Assembly (NCBI GenBank): GCA_036924855.1
Contig: JBAGRP010000001.1
Coordinates: 1,178,001 to 1,242,000 of the forward strand
Source: Nitrobacteraceae bacterium AZCC 2146
Lineage (GTDB): Bacteria; Pseudomonadota; Alphaproteobacteria; Rhizobiales; Xanthobacteraceae
Direction: 5' to 3'
DNA length: 64,000 bases
Part shown: positions 10,815 to 21,101 of the stretch, piece by piece
How positions within the stretch are numbered: the stretch's first letter is position 1
Layout: each line of letters starts with the position of its first letter
Notes under the pieces: model-generated
Database searches by the model: none
Told to the model about the DNA's origin: nothing
The model's input: only the letters and a program-made list of their open reading frames with translations
Made by a program: the position numbers and the translations under genes

Positions 10815-12143
10815 ATGACCAGACCGATCCTTCCGGTATCCCGCCGCACCCTGCTCGCCGGGCTCGGCGGCACGATTCTCGCTCCGTTGGCTCCTGTAGT
10901 GGGCCTCGCGCAAGCGCGGCCTGTCCTCGCATTGCAGGCCAGGGCCGGCACCGTCTCGCTGCGGCCCGGCGTGGAGACGGCAACCTGGCTGCTGACATCA
11001 CCGGCGCCGGACGGCCCGCCGCGCTTCAAGCGCGGCGACGAACTTGAGGTTTCGCTGGAGAATCAACTGCCGGTCCCTGTCGCCCTGAACTGGCCCGGCA
11101 TCGACGGCGTGGCATCTGCCGAACCGCTGCTCGGTCGGCCTGCACTGGCTCCCCGCGGCAAGGACGCCTTCAGGCTGCTGCTGCGCCACGCCGGAACCTC
11201 GCTGATCGACACCCGCCTGCTCGGCGACGACCAGGCGCGGCCGGCGCCGTCGCGGGTATTGATCGTCCAGGAGACAGAACCGGTCGCCGTGGATCGCGAC
11301 GAGGTGCTGCGGATCGAGGATTTTCGGCTGCGGCCGGATGGCAGCGCCCTCGCACCCGGCGTCGATCCGAAGGATGCTACCGCTCTGTTCACGATCAACA
11401 GCAAGGCTAGCCTCGACCTCACCGCGCGCGCCAATGATCGCCTCAGACTCCGCATCATCAATGGCTGTCAACGCAATGTAATCGCTTTTAAAATCGAAGA
11501 TCACGAGGTTCGCGTGATGGCCATCGATGGCCAGCCCGCGGAGCCGTTCCCGGCCCGCAACAGCCAGCTGGTGCTGGCGCCGGGCACCCGGATCGACGTC
11601 TTCATCGACGCGGTCCGACCTGCCGGCTCGACCTCGAACATCCTCCTGCACGACGGCAAGGAGCCACGTCCGATTGCGAGACTGATTGTGTCGGCCGATG
11701 CTCCGATCCGGGACAAGCCGCTCCCGATCGCCGCGCCATTGCCGTCGAACGGCTTGCCGGCACAGCTTGATCTCAAAACTGCATTGCGGGTTGATCTGGC
11801 GCTGGGCGCGCCAGCCGCATCCCAGCCGGACTGGATCAAACCGACCGATCTCGCCGCCGCCTCCGCGCCAACGTTCCGCACCAAGATCGGCCGTACCGTG
11901 GTGCTGGCGCTGACGAACCGCGCGGCGATCCCGACCGTGTTCCATCTGCACGGTCACCATTTCCGCCTGCTCGATCGGCTCGACGACGGCTGGAAGCCGT
12001 TCTGGCTCGACACGCTGGCGATCGACGCCGGCCAGACCCAGCGCATCGCCTTCGCCGCCGAACATGCCGGGCGCTGGCTGATGGAGGCCATGGCCACCGA
12101 CTGGGCCGCGCCGCGGCTGCTGCGCTGGTACTCGGTGGAATAG
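10815..12143 (+). CDS. Tat-exported multicopper-oxidase-like protein lacking copper ligands
   Basis: A 442-residue cupredoxin-fold protein. The N-terminus carries a twin-arginine signal (SRRTLLAG, residues 9-16) followed by a hydrophobic stretch and AQA, so it should be folded in the cytoplasm and exported by Tat. The domain layout matches multicopper oxidases, but the first HWHG motif reads LNWPG (about 91-95), the HxH of the same domain is absent, and the final HCHxxxH motif is missing (AGRWLMEAMATDW). Only HLHGHHF (about 377-383) remains. This recalls FtsP/SufI, a copper-free member of the family linked to cell division; laccase activity is unlikely. The start at 10815 puts the Tat motif at the normal place. 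Confidence 0.8.
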   Translation: MTRPILPVSRRTLLAGLGGTILAPLAPVVGLAQARPVLALQARAGTVSLRPGVETATWLLTSPAPDGPPRFKRGDELEVSLENQLPVPVALNWPGIDGVASAEPLLGRPALAPRGKDAFRLLLRHAGTSLIDTRLLGDDQARPAPSRVLIVQETEPVAVDRDEVLRIEDFRLRPDGSALAPGVDPKDATALFTINSKASLDLTARANDRLRLRIINGCQRNVIAFKIEDHEVRVMAIDGQPAEPFPARNSQLVLAPGTRIDVFIDAVRPAGSTSNILLHDGKEPRPIARLIVSADAPIRDKPLPIAAPLPSNGLPAQLDLKTALRVDLALGAPAASQPDWIKPTDLAAASAPTFRTKIGRTVVLALTNRAAIPTVFHLHGHHFRLLDRLDDGWKPFWLDTLAIDAGQTQRIAFAAEHAGRWLMEAMATDWAAPRLLRWYSVE

Positions 12144-12151
12144 CCCCCCGC

Positions 12152-13648
<1,497 letters not shown>

Positions 13649-13780
13649 GGAGCTTCCTGAATGACGCCTCATCATGAGGCAACGGGATGAGGCCAAGCAT
13701 TTCCACGCCGAGAAATGCATGTGATTTAGGCTATTTGCCTATTGCGAAGTCAAAAGCATCGGGATACCCCTCGCTTCGAC

Positions 13781-13797
13781 TGCACCAATCAGTGGTA
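13781..13797 (+). promoter_or_regulatory. Possible NtrC binding site
   Basis: TGCACC-N5-GTGGTA resembles the NtrC palindrome TGCACC-N5-GGTGCA; the left half is exact and the right half is poor. It lies about 40 bases ahead of the -24 element, closer than usual for an NtrC enhancer. Confidence 0.3.
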
Positions 13798-13836
13798 ATG
13801 AACTGATTATGCTCCTTAAATAGCCGGACCGCCAAC

Positions 13837-13855
13837 TTGGCACGGACCCTGCTTT
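13837..13855 (+). promoter_or_regulatory. Sigma-54 (-24/-12) promoter for glnB
   Basis: TTGGCACGGACCCTGCTTT contains the invariant GG and GC doublets with exactly ten bases between them and matches TGGCAC-N5-TTGC well. The glnB gene of Bradyrhizobium japonicum is known to be read from tandem promoters, one nitrogen-controlled, which supports this assignment. Confidence 0.65.
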
Positions 13856-14036
13856 TGAGGTGATCAACTTCGGATCCGTCGCGCTCACCCGGCAAATGGT
13901 TATAGAGGTGGCCGACCGTACCCCCGCATGCGGCAAGAAATTGCCAAGGCGGTGTGACGGCAGCGCATTAACGCCCGAAACAGGGTATCGAACAGACTGC
14001 GCGATATGCGCAATGGTAAAGCAACGTGCGGCCTGA

Positions 14037-14402
<366 letters not shown>

Positions 14403-14424
14403 GCCGGGTGCTATCCGACTTTCC

Positions 14425-14469
14425 AAGTCTTCAAGACACAAGTCTTCAAGACACAAGGCTTCAAGACGT
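14425..14469 (+). repeat. Three tandem 15-bp units, each a small palindrome
   Basis: Three consecutive copies of AAGTCTTCAAGACAC, the first two identical and the third changed at three positions. Each copy contains the palindrome GTCTT-C-AAGAC. The block begins 22 bases after the glnB stop in the glnB-glnA gap and could act at DNA or RNA level. Confidence 0.8.
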
Positions 14470-14583
14470 CACCAAAAGGTCGCTTCGGCGGCCTCGTCTT
14501 GTTCACGACATATCGTCATGACCTGTTCGTCATGGCCTGTCGGTAAATCCTGGACATCGGCCCGCAAAAATTAAGGGGAGCAC

Positions 14584-15993
14584 ATGACGACCGCCAAAGA
14601 AGTCCTGCAGTCCATCAAGGACAATGACGTCAAATACGTCGACCTGCGGTTCACCGATCCGCGCGGCAAGTGGCAGCATGTCACTTTCGACGTCTCGATG
14701 GTCGACGAGGACATGTTCGCCGAAGGCACGATGTTCGACGGCTCGTCGATCGCCGGCTGGAAGGCGATCAATGAATCCGACATGATGCTGATGCTCGACC
14801 CGGCCACGGCAACGATCGATCCGTTCTTCGCCGAGACCACCATGGTCATCACCTGCGACATTCTCGAGCCCTCCACCGGCGAGCCCTACAACCGCGATCC
14901 GCGCGGCATCGCCAAGAAGGCTGAAGCCATGGTCAAGTCCATGGGCGTCGGCGACACCGTGATGGTCGGTCCGGAAGCCGAATTCTTCGTGTTCGACGAC
15001 GTCCGCTTCTCCTCGTCGCCCTACAACACCGGCTTCAAGCTGGATTCGTCGGAACTGCCGACCAATTCCGACACCGAATATGAGGGCGGCAATCTCGGTC
15101 ATCGCATCCGCACCAAGAGCGGCTACTTCCCGGTTCCGCCGCAGGATTCGGTGCAGGACATGCGTTCGGAAATGCTCGGCGCCATGGCCAAGATGGGCGT
15201 CAAGGTCGAAAAGCATCACCACGAGGTGGCATCGGCCCAGCACGAACTCGGCATGAAGTTCGACACGCTGACCTACATGGCCGACCAGATGCAGATCTAT
15301 AAGTATTGCATCCATCAGGTCGCGCACATCTACGGCAAGACCGCCACCTTCATGCCGAAGCCGGTCTACGGCGACAACGGCTCGGGCATGCATGTGCACC
15401 AGTCGATCTGGAAGGACGGCAAGCCGGTGTTCGCCGGCAACAAGTACGCCGACCTCTCCGAGACCTGCCTTAATTACATCGGCGGCATCATCAAACACGC
15501 CAAGGCCATCAACGCCTTCACCAACCCGTCGACCAATTCCTACAAGCGTCTGGTCCCCGGCTATGAAGCGCCCGTGCTGCTCGCCTACTCCGCGCGCAAC
15601 CGTTCGGCCTCCTGCCGCATCCCCTACACCACTTCGCCGAAGGCCAAGCGCGTCGAGGTTCGCTTCCCCGATCCGATGGCCAATCCGTATCTCGGCTTCG
15701 CCGCGATGCTGATGGCCGGCCTCGACGGCATCAAGAACAAGATCGATCCGGGTCCGGCGATGGACAAGGACCTGTACGACCTGCCGAAGGAAGAACTGAA
15801 GCAGATCCCGACGGTGTGCGGTTCGCTGCGCGAAGCGCTGGAAAACCTCGACAAGGACCGCGGCTTCCTCAAGAACGGCGGCGTGTTCGACGACGACTTC
15901 ATCGACGCCTACATCGAGCTGAAGATGACCGAGGTGATGCGCTACGAAATGACCCCGCATCCGATCGAATTCGACATGTACTACTCGCTCTGA
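14584..15993 (+). CDS. glnA: Glutamine synthetase type I
   Basis: A 469-residue GSI that condenses glutamate and ammonia with ATP; it forms dodecamers in the cytoplasm. Visible motifs are [10 protein letters not shown], the metal-binding [10 protein letters not shown], the ATP-binding [16 protein letters not shown] and [10 protein letters not shown]. Tyr398 in DLYDLPKEE corresponds to the adenylylated tyrosine, so activity is expected to be controlled by GlnE together with the neighbouring P-II protein. The ATG has AGGGGAG eight bases upstream. A terminator follows. Confidence 0.98.
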   Translation: MTTAKEVLQSIKDNDVKYVDLRFTDPRGKWQHVTFDVSMVDEDMFAEGTMFDGSSIAGWKAINESDMMLMLDPATATIDPFFAETTMVITCDILEPSTGEPYNRDPRGIAKKAEAMVKSMGVGDTVMVGPEAEFFVFDDVRFSSSPYNTGFKLDSSELPTNSDTEYEGGNLGHRIRTKSGYFPVPPQDSVQDMRSEMLGAMAKMGVKVEKHHHEVASAQHELGMKFDTLTYMADQMQIYKYCIHQVAHIYGKTATFMPKPVYGDNGSGMHVHQSIWKDGKPVFAGNKYADLSETCLNYIGGIIKHAKAINAFTNPSTNSYKRLVPGYEAPVLLAYSARNRSASCRIPYTTSPKAKRVEVRFPDPMANPYLGFAAMLMAGLDGIKNKIDPGPAMDKDLYDLPKEELKQIPTVCGSLREALENLDKDRGFLKNGGVFDDDFIDAYIELKMTEVMRYEMTPHPIEFDMYYSL

Positions 15994-16048
15994 TTTCGCT
16001 CGCGGGGCCACCCCGCAAGCGTCACGGCCCGAGAAGATCAAGACGATC

Positions 16049-16076
16049 AAGGCGCTCCGGAAACGGGCGCCTTTTT
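16049..16076 (+). terminator. Rho-independent terminator of glnA
   Basis: Stem AAGGCGC...CCG with a GAAA loop and CGG...GCGCCTT, followed by TTT, 56 bases behind the glnA stop. Confidence 0.85.
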
Positions 16077-16175
16077 CGATGATGGAACCTCGCGTCAAAA
16101 CATGCGCGCGATCCTGCTTGATCCCGGGCGGTTTTGCCGAAAGAGTACCAGTACAATTCGCATCGAGGATCGAAC

Positions 16176-17315
16176 GTGACCCCTGAAGACAATGTCCGGA
16201 AGCGCAGCGATCTGGCCTGGTCGATCGCCGTCGGTGGCATCGCCACGGTGGCGTTCGCAGTCTTCGTCCTGTTCGCCTGGTACTTCTCGGCCACGCTGTT
16301 CCTGATCTTCGCCGGCATCCTGCTGGGCGTCGGCCTGAATGCGCTCACCGAACTGTTCGGCCGCATCATGGGCGGCCCGCACGCGCTGCGGCTGACCGCC
16401 GTATGCCTGCTGCTCGCGGCACTTTTTTCGGGCGTGATCTTCCTCGGCGGCGCCACCATCGCGGACCAGGCCAAGGTGCTGAGCACCACGCTCAAGTCGC
16501 AGATCGTCAACGTCAAATCGTTCCTCGACCGGCATGGCATCGACACCAGCTATCTCGACTTCGGCAACCTCGGTGCCGCGGACGCCTCGGCGAGACTGGA
16601 AACCCCCTCGTCCGCGGCACCGTCCTCGCGCAGCAACCTGCCGAGCGCCGGTACTCTCGCATCGAGCGGCGGCGCAATCGTCAGCCAGACGCTGAAAATC
16701 ATTCTCGGCACCGTCGGCGCGCTCGGTAATTTCTTTATCGTGCTGTTTCTCGGCCTGTCGTTCGCCGCGCAGCCCAGCGTCTATCGCAAGGGACTGTTGC
16801 ATCTGACACCGCCGCGGCATCGCGCGCCGGTGACGGCCATTGTCGACCGGATCAGCGATACACTGGAGCGCTGGCTGATCGCGCAGATGATCACGATGGT
16901 TGCGGTCGGCGCCGTGACCTGGATCGGCCTGATGCTGATCGGCGTTCCCAGCGCCTTCATCCTCGGCGTCCAGGCCGGATTGCTGGCGTTCATTCCCACC
17001 GTCGGTGCGCTGCTCGGCGGGCTGATCGTCGTGCTCGCCAGCCTCGCCTCGGGCTGGGTCGCTGCGGCCAGCGCCTTCGTGCTGTTCCTCGGCGTGCACG
17101 CGATGGAAAGTTATGTGCTGACGCCGATCCTGCAGCGGCAGGCGCTCGACATTCCGCCAGCCACGCTGTTTGCGTTCCAGATTCTGCTCGGCGTCGTATT
17201 CGGCGTCTGGGGGCTGGCGCTGGCCTTGCCCGTGCTGGCAATCGTCAAGGTCGTCATCGACTTCCTGCGCGAAGACGACGACACGTCATCTTCGCCCATC
17301 GCCAAGGCGGCCTGA
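16176..17315 (+). CDS. AI-2E family transporter (PerM/TqsA-like)
   Basis: A 379-residue inner-membrane protein with about eight hydrophobic segments and the family pattern: two N-terminal spans, a long polar middle (about 95-175), then IVDRISDTLERWLIAQMITM and the C-terminal signature GVHAMESYVLTPILQRQALDIPPA. Members export small molecules or act as antiporters, and the substrate here cannot be told. The GTG at 16176 is chosen because GAGGATCG lies just upstream; a TTG at 16134 would add 14 residues without a ribosome site. Confidence 0.85.
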   Translation: MTPEDNVRKRSDLAWSIAVGGIATVAFAVFVLFAWYFSATLFLIFAGILLGVGLNALTELFGRIMGGPHALRLTAVCLLLAALFSGVIFLGGATIADQAKVLSTTLKSQIVNVKSFLDRHGIDTSYLDFGNLGAADASARLETPSSAAPSSRSNLPSAGTLASSGGAIVSQTLKIILGTVGALGNFFIVLFLGLSFAAQPSVYRKGLLHLTPPRHRAPVTAIVDRISDTLERWLIAQMITMVAVGAVTWIGLMLIGVPSAFILGVQAGLLAFIPTVGALLGGLIVVLASLASGWVAAASAFVLFLGVHAMESYVLTPILQRQALDIPPATLFAFQILLGVVFGVWGLALALPVLAIVKVVIDFLREDDDTSSSPIAKAA

Positions 17316-17323
17316 GCTTTAGT

Positions 17324-17626
17324 TCAGGCGGCAGTCGTAAGCACCGTCTCGGTATGCTCGACTTCGGGCGGCGCTGCAAAATACGGTCCGACCAGCGCGC
17401 GCCATTCAGCGAAGTCCGGCGAGCCGCGGAAATCCACGGTGTGATTTTCCAGCGTTTCCCATTTTGCCATCAGCCGATAGCGCGACGGCTTTTCGACCGA
17501 CTTGTGCAACTCGAAGCCCTTGCCACCCTTGGCGCGCAGGAACAGCGGACGCGCTTTCGCGACCGCGGCTTCAAAATCCTTCTCGGTGCCTGGCTTGACG
17601 TCGATTTGTGCGATTTCGGTGATCAT
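17324..17626 (-). CDS. Antibiotic biosynthesis monooxygenase (ABM) domain protein
   Basis: A 100-residue protein made of a single ABM ferredoxin-like domain: ITEIAQIDVKPGTEKDFEAAVAKARPLF, then GFELHKSVEKPSRYRLMAKWETLENHT. Such dimeric proteins are often small oxygenases or quinol oxidases, but most have no assigned substrate. The start at 17626 has AAGGG upstream; an in-frame ATG at 17644 lacks one. It converges with the AI-2E family gene, eight bases apart. Confidence 0.8.
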   Translation of the reverse strand: MITEIAQIDVKPGTEKDFEAAVAKARPLFLRAKGGKGFELHKSVEKPSRYRLMAKWETLENHTVDFRGSPDFAEWRALVGPYFAAPPEVEHTETVLTTAA

Positions 17627-17745
17627 GATGGCGCGGCCCTTCATTGCGGTCGCTGTGTTTAGCGCAAACGCCCTGCCGGGAGAAGCTTGGTCCGGCGCAA
17701 CAAAAGGCGCCTCGCGGCGGCCAGCTGCATCATCCTCGTCGCCGA

Positions 17746-17982
17746 TCAGGCGAACAGAAGTACGGTGCCCACGATCATCAGACTGCAGCCGACGAAGGCA
17801 ATCATCGGCCAGCGGCTGCGCTGTGCCCCGTAGCGACCTTGCGCACGGCGCTCGGTGATGACGGCGGTCTCGTATTCGTCCGAACTCGAGAACATGCAGG
17901 CAAAGCCGCTGCGCGCCGAAGCGGCGGCCGCTTCAAGCGACATCAGAGCGGAGTTCGAAGCGGTGTCGTGCGATGTAATCAT
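17746..17982 (-). CDS. Small protein with C-terminal membrane anchor, unknown
   Basis: A 78-residue frame with a polar, alanine- and serine-rich N-terminal part, a basic patch (RRAQGRYGAQRSR) and a single C-terminal hydrophobic segment (MIAFVGCSLMIVGTVLLFA). This layout fits a tail-anchored inner-membrane protein. No family was recognised, and the ribosome site is weak. It lies between the ABM gene and the diguanylate cyclase gene on the same strand. Confidence 0.45.
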   Translation of the reverse strand: MITSHDTASNSALMSLEAAAASARSGFACMFSSSDEYETAVITERRAQGRYGAQRSRWPMIAFVGCSLMIVGTVLLFA

Positions 17983-18017
17983 GCCACGACAATACAGATC
18001 GAATGGTAAACAGATTC

Positions 18018-19268
18018 TTAGCGCGCGCTTGAAGCACTCATGGTGACGCCGCCGCGCACCACGCTGGCGGGTTTCGGCGGCGCCATTTGCCCCGCGACGT
18101 TGCGCCGTCCCTGCTCCAGCGACAGCGGCTGCTCTTCCGCGGCCTGGACCCGGTTGCGACCGCCGCGCTTGGCCTGATACAGCGCCGTGTCGGCCGCGGC
18201 GAGCAGCACCTCGAGTTCGGTGCTGGCAGGACCGCCGGCAACGCCGATGCTGACGGTGGTCACCACCGGTGCCTCATCGACTTCGATGCCGCACGTCGCA
18301 AAGGATTCCCGCACACGCTCCGCGGCGAGAATCGCTTCTTCGAGATTGCACGGCAGCATCGCCGCGAACTCCTCACCACCGATCCGGCCGGAAAGGTCGG
18401 TGATGCGCAGCGTATTGGTGATGACCGTCGCGAATAGTTTGAGAATCTCGTCGCCGGCCGGATGGCCGAAGCGATCGTTGATCGACTTGAAATGGTCGAT
18501 GTCGAAAATCATCACGGTAATGGGTCGGCCCGCCTTGGCTTCGCGCTCGATCATGCGCGCGGTGGCCTCGGAAAATCCGCGGCGGTTGAACAGGCCGGTG
18601 AGCGGATCGCAGGAGGCCGCCGCCTTGTGCGCACTCACGGTGCGTTCCGACACCAGCATGAAGATCACAAACACGGTGCCGACAGCATAGAGCACGAGTT
18701 CGATGGCGAACGCCGTGACCCAGACGCTGTTGTGGAAATTGCTTTGGTCCGCCTGCAGCAGGTCGCCAAGCAGGATCGGCAGCATCAGCGCGAAACCATG
18801 CAACAGCGGCACCACGAAGGTCGGCCAGCGCCTCTGTATCGACCTGCGCCGCTCCGACCACAGCTCGCTGGCGGTCAGTACCGCATACAATGCGACAATG
18901 CCGGCACCGATGGTCATGCGCAGCATTGACGCTTCCGGCGGTAGGCTGACGATCGCCGCGATCCAGGCCAGCGCGCCCAGGAACAGACCTGCCCAACTTG
19001 GCTGGCGGCCATGAAAGACACGCGCGGCGTTCCACACCATGGCGCAGGCGACGAAGCCCACGGCGTTACAGGCCAGCGACAGCGCCTCGCCCAGCATCGT
19101 GCCGGCAAGCGTCCACAGCGCCACGGAGACCGCGCCTAGCAAATAGGCAAAACCCCACCAGTTCAACGCGGGGATCTTCTCCTGCCGTCCGAAGAACAGC
19201 AGCATCCCACCCAGCATCGCGGCAACCAGAGTTGCGACCAGATAGAGAGTGGACGAATCGAGCGACAT
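18018..19268 (-). CDS. Membrane-bound diguanylate cyclase (GGDEF)
   Basis: A 416-residue protein with about six membrane segments (residues 8-205) and a C-terminal GGDEF domain (about 215-380) that makes cyclic di-GMP from GTP. The active-site motif is GGEEF (297-301), a functional variant, and RITD at 288-291 is a complete inhibitory I-site, so an active enzyme with product inhibition is predicted. The sensory membrane part is of unknown type. The start at 19268 is chosen because residue 1 then begins the first membrane segment; the frame continues 120 codons further upstream without a plausible protein. Confidence 0.9.
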   Translation of the reverse strand: MSLDSSTLYLVATLVAAMLGGMLLFFGRQEKIPALNWWGFAYLLGAVSVALWTLAGTMLGEALSLACNAVGFVACAMVWNAARVFHGRQPSWAGLFLGALAWIAAIVSLPPEASMLRMTIGAGIVALYAVLTASELWSERRRSIQRRWPTFVVPLLHGFALMLPILLGDLLQADQSNFHNSVWVTAFAIELVLYAVGTVFVIFMLVSERTVSAHKAAASCDPLTGLFNRRGFSEATARMIEREAKAGRPITVMIFDIDHFKSINDRFGHPAGDEILKLFATVITNTLRITDLSGRIGGEEFAAMLPCNLEEAILAAERVRESFATCGIEVDEAPVVTTVSIGVAGGPASTELEVLLAAADTALYQAKRGGRNRVQAAEEQPLSLEQGRRNVAGQMAPPKPASVVRGGVTMSASSAR

Positions 19269-19430
19269 GTTGGGGCCACCGGCGATTGTTGCAGGATTTC
19301 CGTCGTTTGCGACGGAATGGCATTCTCGCGCCATCGGCAAGCATATGAGGGCATCGATTGGAAAACCGTTTGCGCGCGTGCAAAAGTTTTCACGAAAAAC
19401 TGGATCAATTCGTCTACATCCGGAACACGA

Positions 19431-19456
19431 AAAAGGGCGCCCGAAGGCGCCCTTTT
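19431..19456 (-). terminator. Rho-independent terminator of rplM-rpsI
   Basis: A perfect 11-bp stem (AAAAGGGCGCC / GGCGCCCTTTT) with a 4-base loop, 42 bases behind rpsI, ending in a T tract on the minus strand. Confidence 0.9.
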
Positions 19457-19498
19457 GGATTGTATACGCCGCTTTCGCGACAAATTTGAACGAAACGA

Positions 19499-19975
19499 TT
19501 AGCGCTTCGAGAACTGGAAGGACTTGCGGGCTTTCGCCTTGCCGTACTTTTTGCGCTCGACGACACGCGAGTCGCGCGTCAGGAAGCCGCCCTTCTTCAG
19601 GACGCCGCGCAGATCCGGTTCGAAGCACGTCAGCGCCTTCGAGATGCCGTGACGCACCGCGCCCGCCTGTCCCGACAATCCGCCACCGGCAACGGTGCAG
19701 ATCACGTCATACTGGCCGGCACGGGCTGCGGCGACCAGCGGCTGCTGGATCAACATGCGCAGCACGGGACGCGCGAAGTACACTTCGACTTCACGGGTGT
19801 TGACGAGGATCTTGCCGGCGCCCGGCTTGATCCAGACGCGGGCAACCGCGTCCTTGCGCTTGCCGGTCGCGTAGGCGCGGCCCTGCTTGTCGATCTTCTT
19901 GACGTACTTCGGCGCGTCCGGAGCGGACACCTTCAGCGACGACAGCTGATCGAGAGACTGCATGGTATCCGACAT
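19499..19975 (-). CDS. rpsI: 30S ribosomal protein S9
   Basis: A 158-residue S9 with the alphaproteobacterial N-terminal extension. Family features are [37 protein letters not shown], and the basic C-terminus [11 protein letters not shown] that reaches the tRNA in the P site. Its ATG overlaps the stop of rplM by one base (TAATG), so the two are translationally coupled. Confidence 0.98.
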   Translation of the reverse strand: MSDTMQSLDQLSSLKVSAPDAPKYVKKIDKQGRAYATGKRKDAVARVWIKPGAGKILVNTREVEVYFARPVLRMLIQQPLVAAARAGQYDVICTVAGGGLSGQAGAVRHGISKALTCFEPDLRGVLKKGGFLTRDSRVVERKKYGKAKARKSFQFSKR

Positions 19976-20439
19976 TATGCGGCCCTCTTGTTCTTGCGGT
20001 TCAACGCGCCAACATCGAGCGCTTCGGGTTGCTGAGCTTCGTGCGGATGCTCGGCGCCGGGATAGACGCGCAGATTGCCGAACTGGACGCGGCCAAGCGG
20101 CCCGCGCGGAATCATGCGCTCGACGGCCTTCTCGACAACGCGCTCCGGGAAACGGCCTTCGAGGATCGACTTCGCAGTACGTTCCTTGATGCCACCGATG
20201 AAGCCGGTGTGATTGTAATAGACTTTGTCTTCACGCTTGCGGCCGGTGAAAACCACCTTGGCGGCATTGATGATGATGACATGGTCGCCGCAATCGACAT
20301 GCGGGGTGTAAGTCGGGAGATGCTTGCCGCGCAGTCGCATCGCGACCAGCGTGGCGAGCCGGCCGACCACGAGACCAGTGGCGTCGATGACGATCCACTT
20401 CTTCGTGATCTCGGCTGGCTTTGCCGAAAACGTCTTCAT
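19975..20439 (-). CDS. rplM: 50S ribosomal protein L13
   Basis: A 154-residue L13, an early assembly protein of the large subunit. The sequence [20 protein letters not shown] is the usual alphaproteobacterial start, and the signature MIPRGPLGR is present. It is the first gene of the rplM-rpsI operon and has a near-consensus promoter about 60-85 bases upstream. Confidence 0.98.
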   Translation of the reverse strand: MKTFSAKPAEITKKWIVIDATGLVVGRLATLVAMRLRGKHLPTYTPHVDCGDHVIIINAAKVVFTGRKREDKVYYNHTGFIGGIKERTAKSILEGRFPERVVEKAVERMIPRGPLGRVQFGNLRVYPGAEHPHEAQQPEALDVGALNRKNKRAA

Positions 20440-20494
20440 GTGAGAAATCCGTGTGAAAAGGAGACATCGGCGCAAACCCGCCGAACTAGGCGCG

Positions 20495-20523
20495 TTTCTA
20501 GATAGGCGAGCGGATTCCGTCAA
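20495..20523 (-). promoter_or_regulatory. Vegetative promoter of rplM
   Basis: On the minus strand TTGACG is followed after 17 bases by TAGAAA. A strongly AT-rich stretch (20530-20590), unusual in this chromosome, lies directly upstream and could serve as an UP element, as expected for a ribosomal protein operon. Confidence 0.55.
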
Positions 20524-20592
20524 TGCCAAATCGTGCAAAATTATAAAGCAAAAACATAGCGTTATAAATACGGTTCTATAATACCATCAAAT

Positions 20593-21024
20593 TCACCCAA
20601 CATTCGGAATGGAATAGGTGGAGGTCACGTGGGCGATTGGATCCGGCGAAGTGCCTGATAACAGGGTCACTTCCCCCACCGCGAGGCGCTTTCCGAGCTT
20701 CAACAGCTTCGCCGCGGCCAGCACATCTTGCCCGGGCTGCCCCTTGCGCAGGAAATTGATGTTGAGATTTGTGGTGACCGCGAGGCCCACCGGCCCGATC
20801 GCCGACAGCAGCACCACGTACATGGCGAAGTCGGCCAGCGCCATTAGCGTCGGTCCGGACACCGTACCGCCGGGCCGCAACATCCGCTCACCATAGGCCT
20901 GGCGCAGCAGGCAGGTAGTGCCGTCGGCGCTTTCGATGGCAATGTCGCCGCTGCCGAACGCCTGCGGAAATTCCCTGTGCAGGAATGTCTCCAGTTCCGC
21001 CACGCTCATTTTCGCGCTCGTCAT
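20593..21024 (-). CDS. PaaI-type thioesterase (hotdog fold)
   Basis: A 143-residue hotdog-fold protein of the PaaI family, which hydrolyses acyl- or aryl-CoA esters. The core reads PGGTVSGPTLMALADFAMYVVLLSAIG and later NLNINFLRKG, the two family blocks. The start at 21024 has GGCGGAGA upstream. It is divergent from the enoyl-CoA hydratase-like gene, 77 bases away, so the two may share regulation. Confidence 0.85.
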   Translation of the reverse strand: MTSAKMSVAELETFLHREFPQAFGSGDIAIESADGTTCLLRQAYGERMLRPGGTVSGPTLMALADFAMYVVLLSAIGPVGLAVTTNLNINFLRKGQPGQDVLAAAKLLKLGKRLAVGEVTLLSGTSPDPIAHVTSTYSIPNVG

Positions 21025-21101
21025 GTGTCTCCGCCCTGCTCTCGCTTGCTGGCCTCTGTTACAATATGGTGACGGCCCTGCCCAGCGATGGAAATTAAGT
21101 G

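Noticed and set aside
14530..16098. A 522-codon minus-strand frame opposite glnA
   Set aside because: It is a shadow of glnA codon bias with His/Asp/Gly-rich content and no domain.
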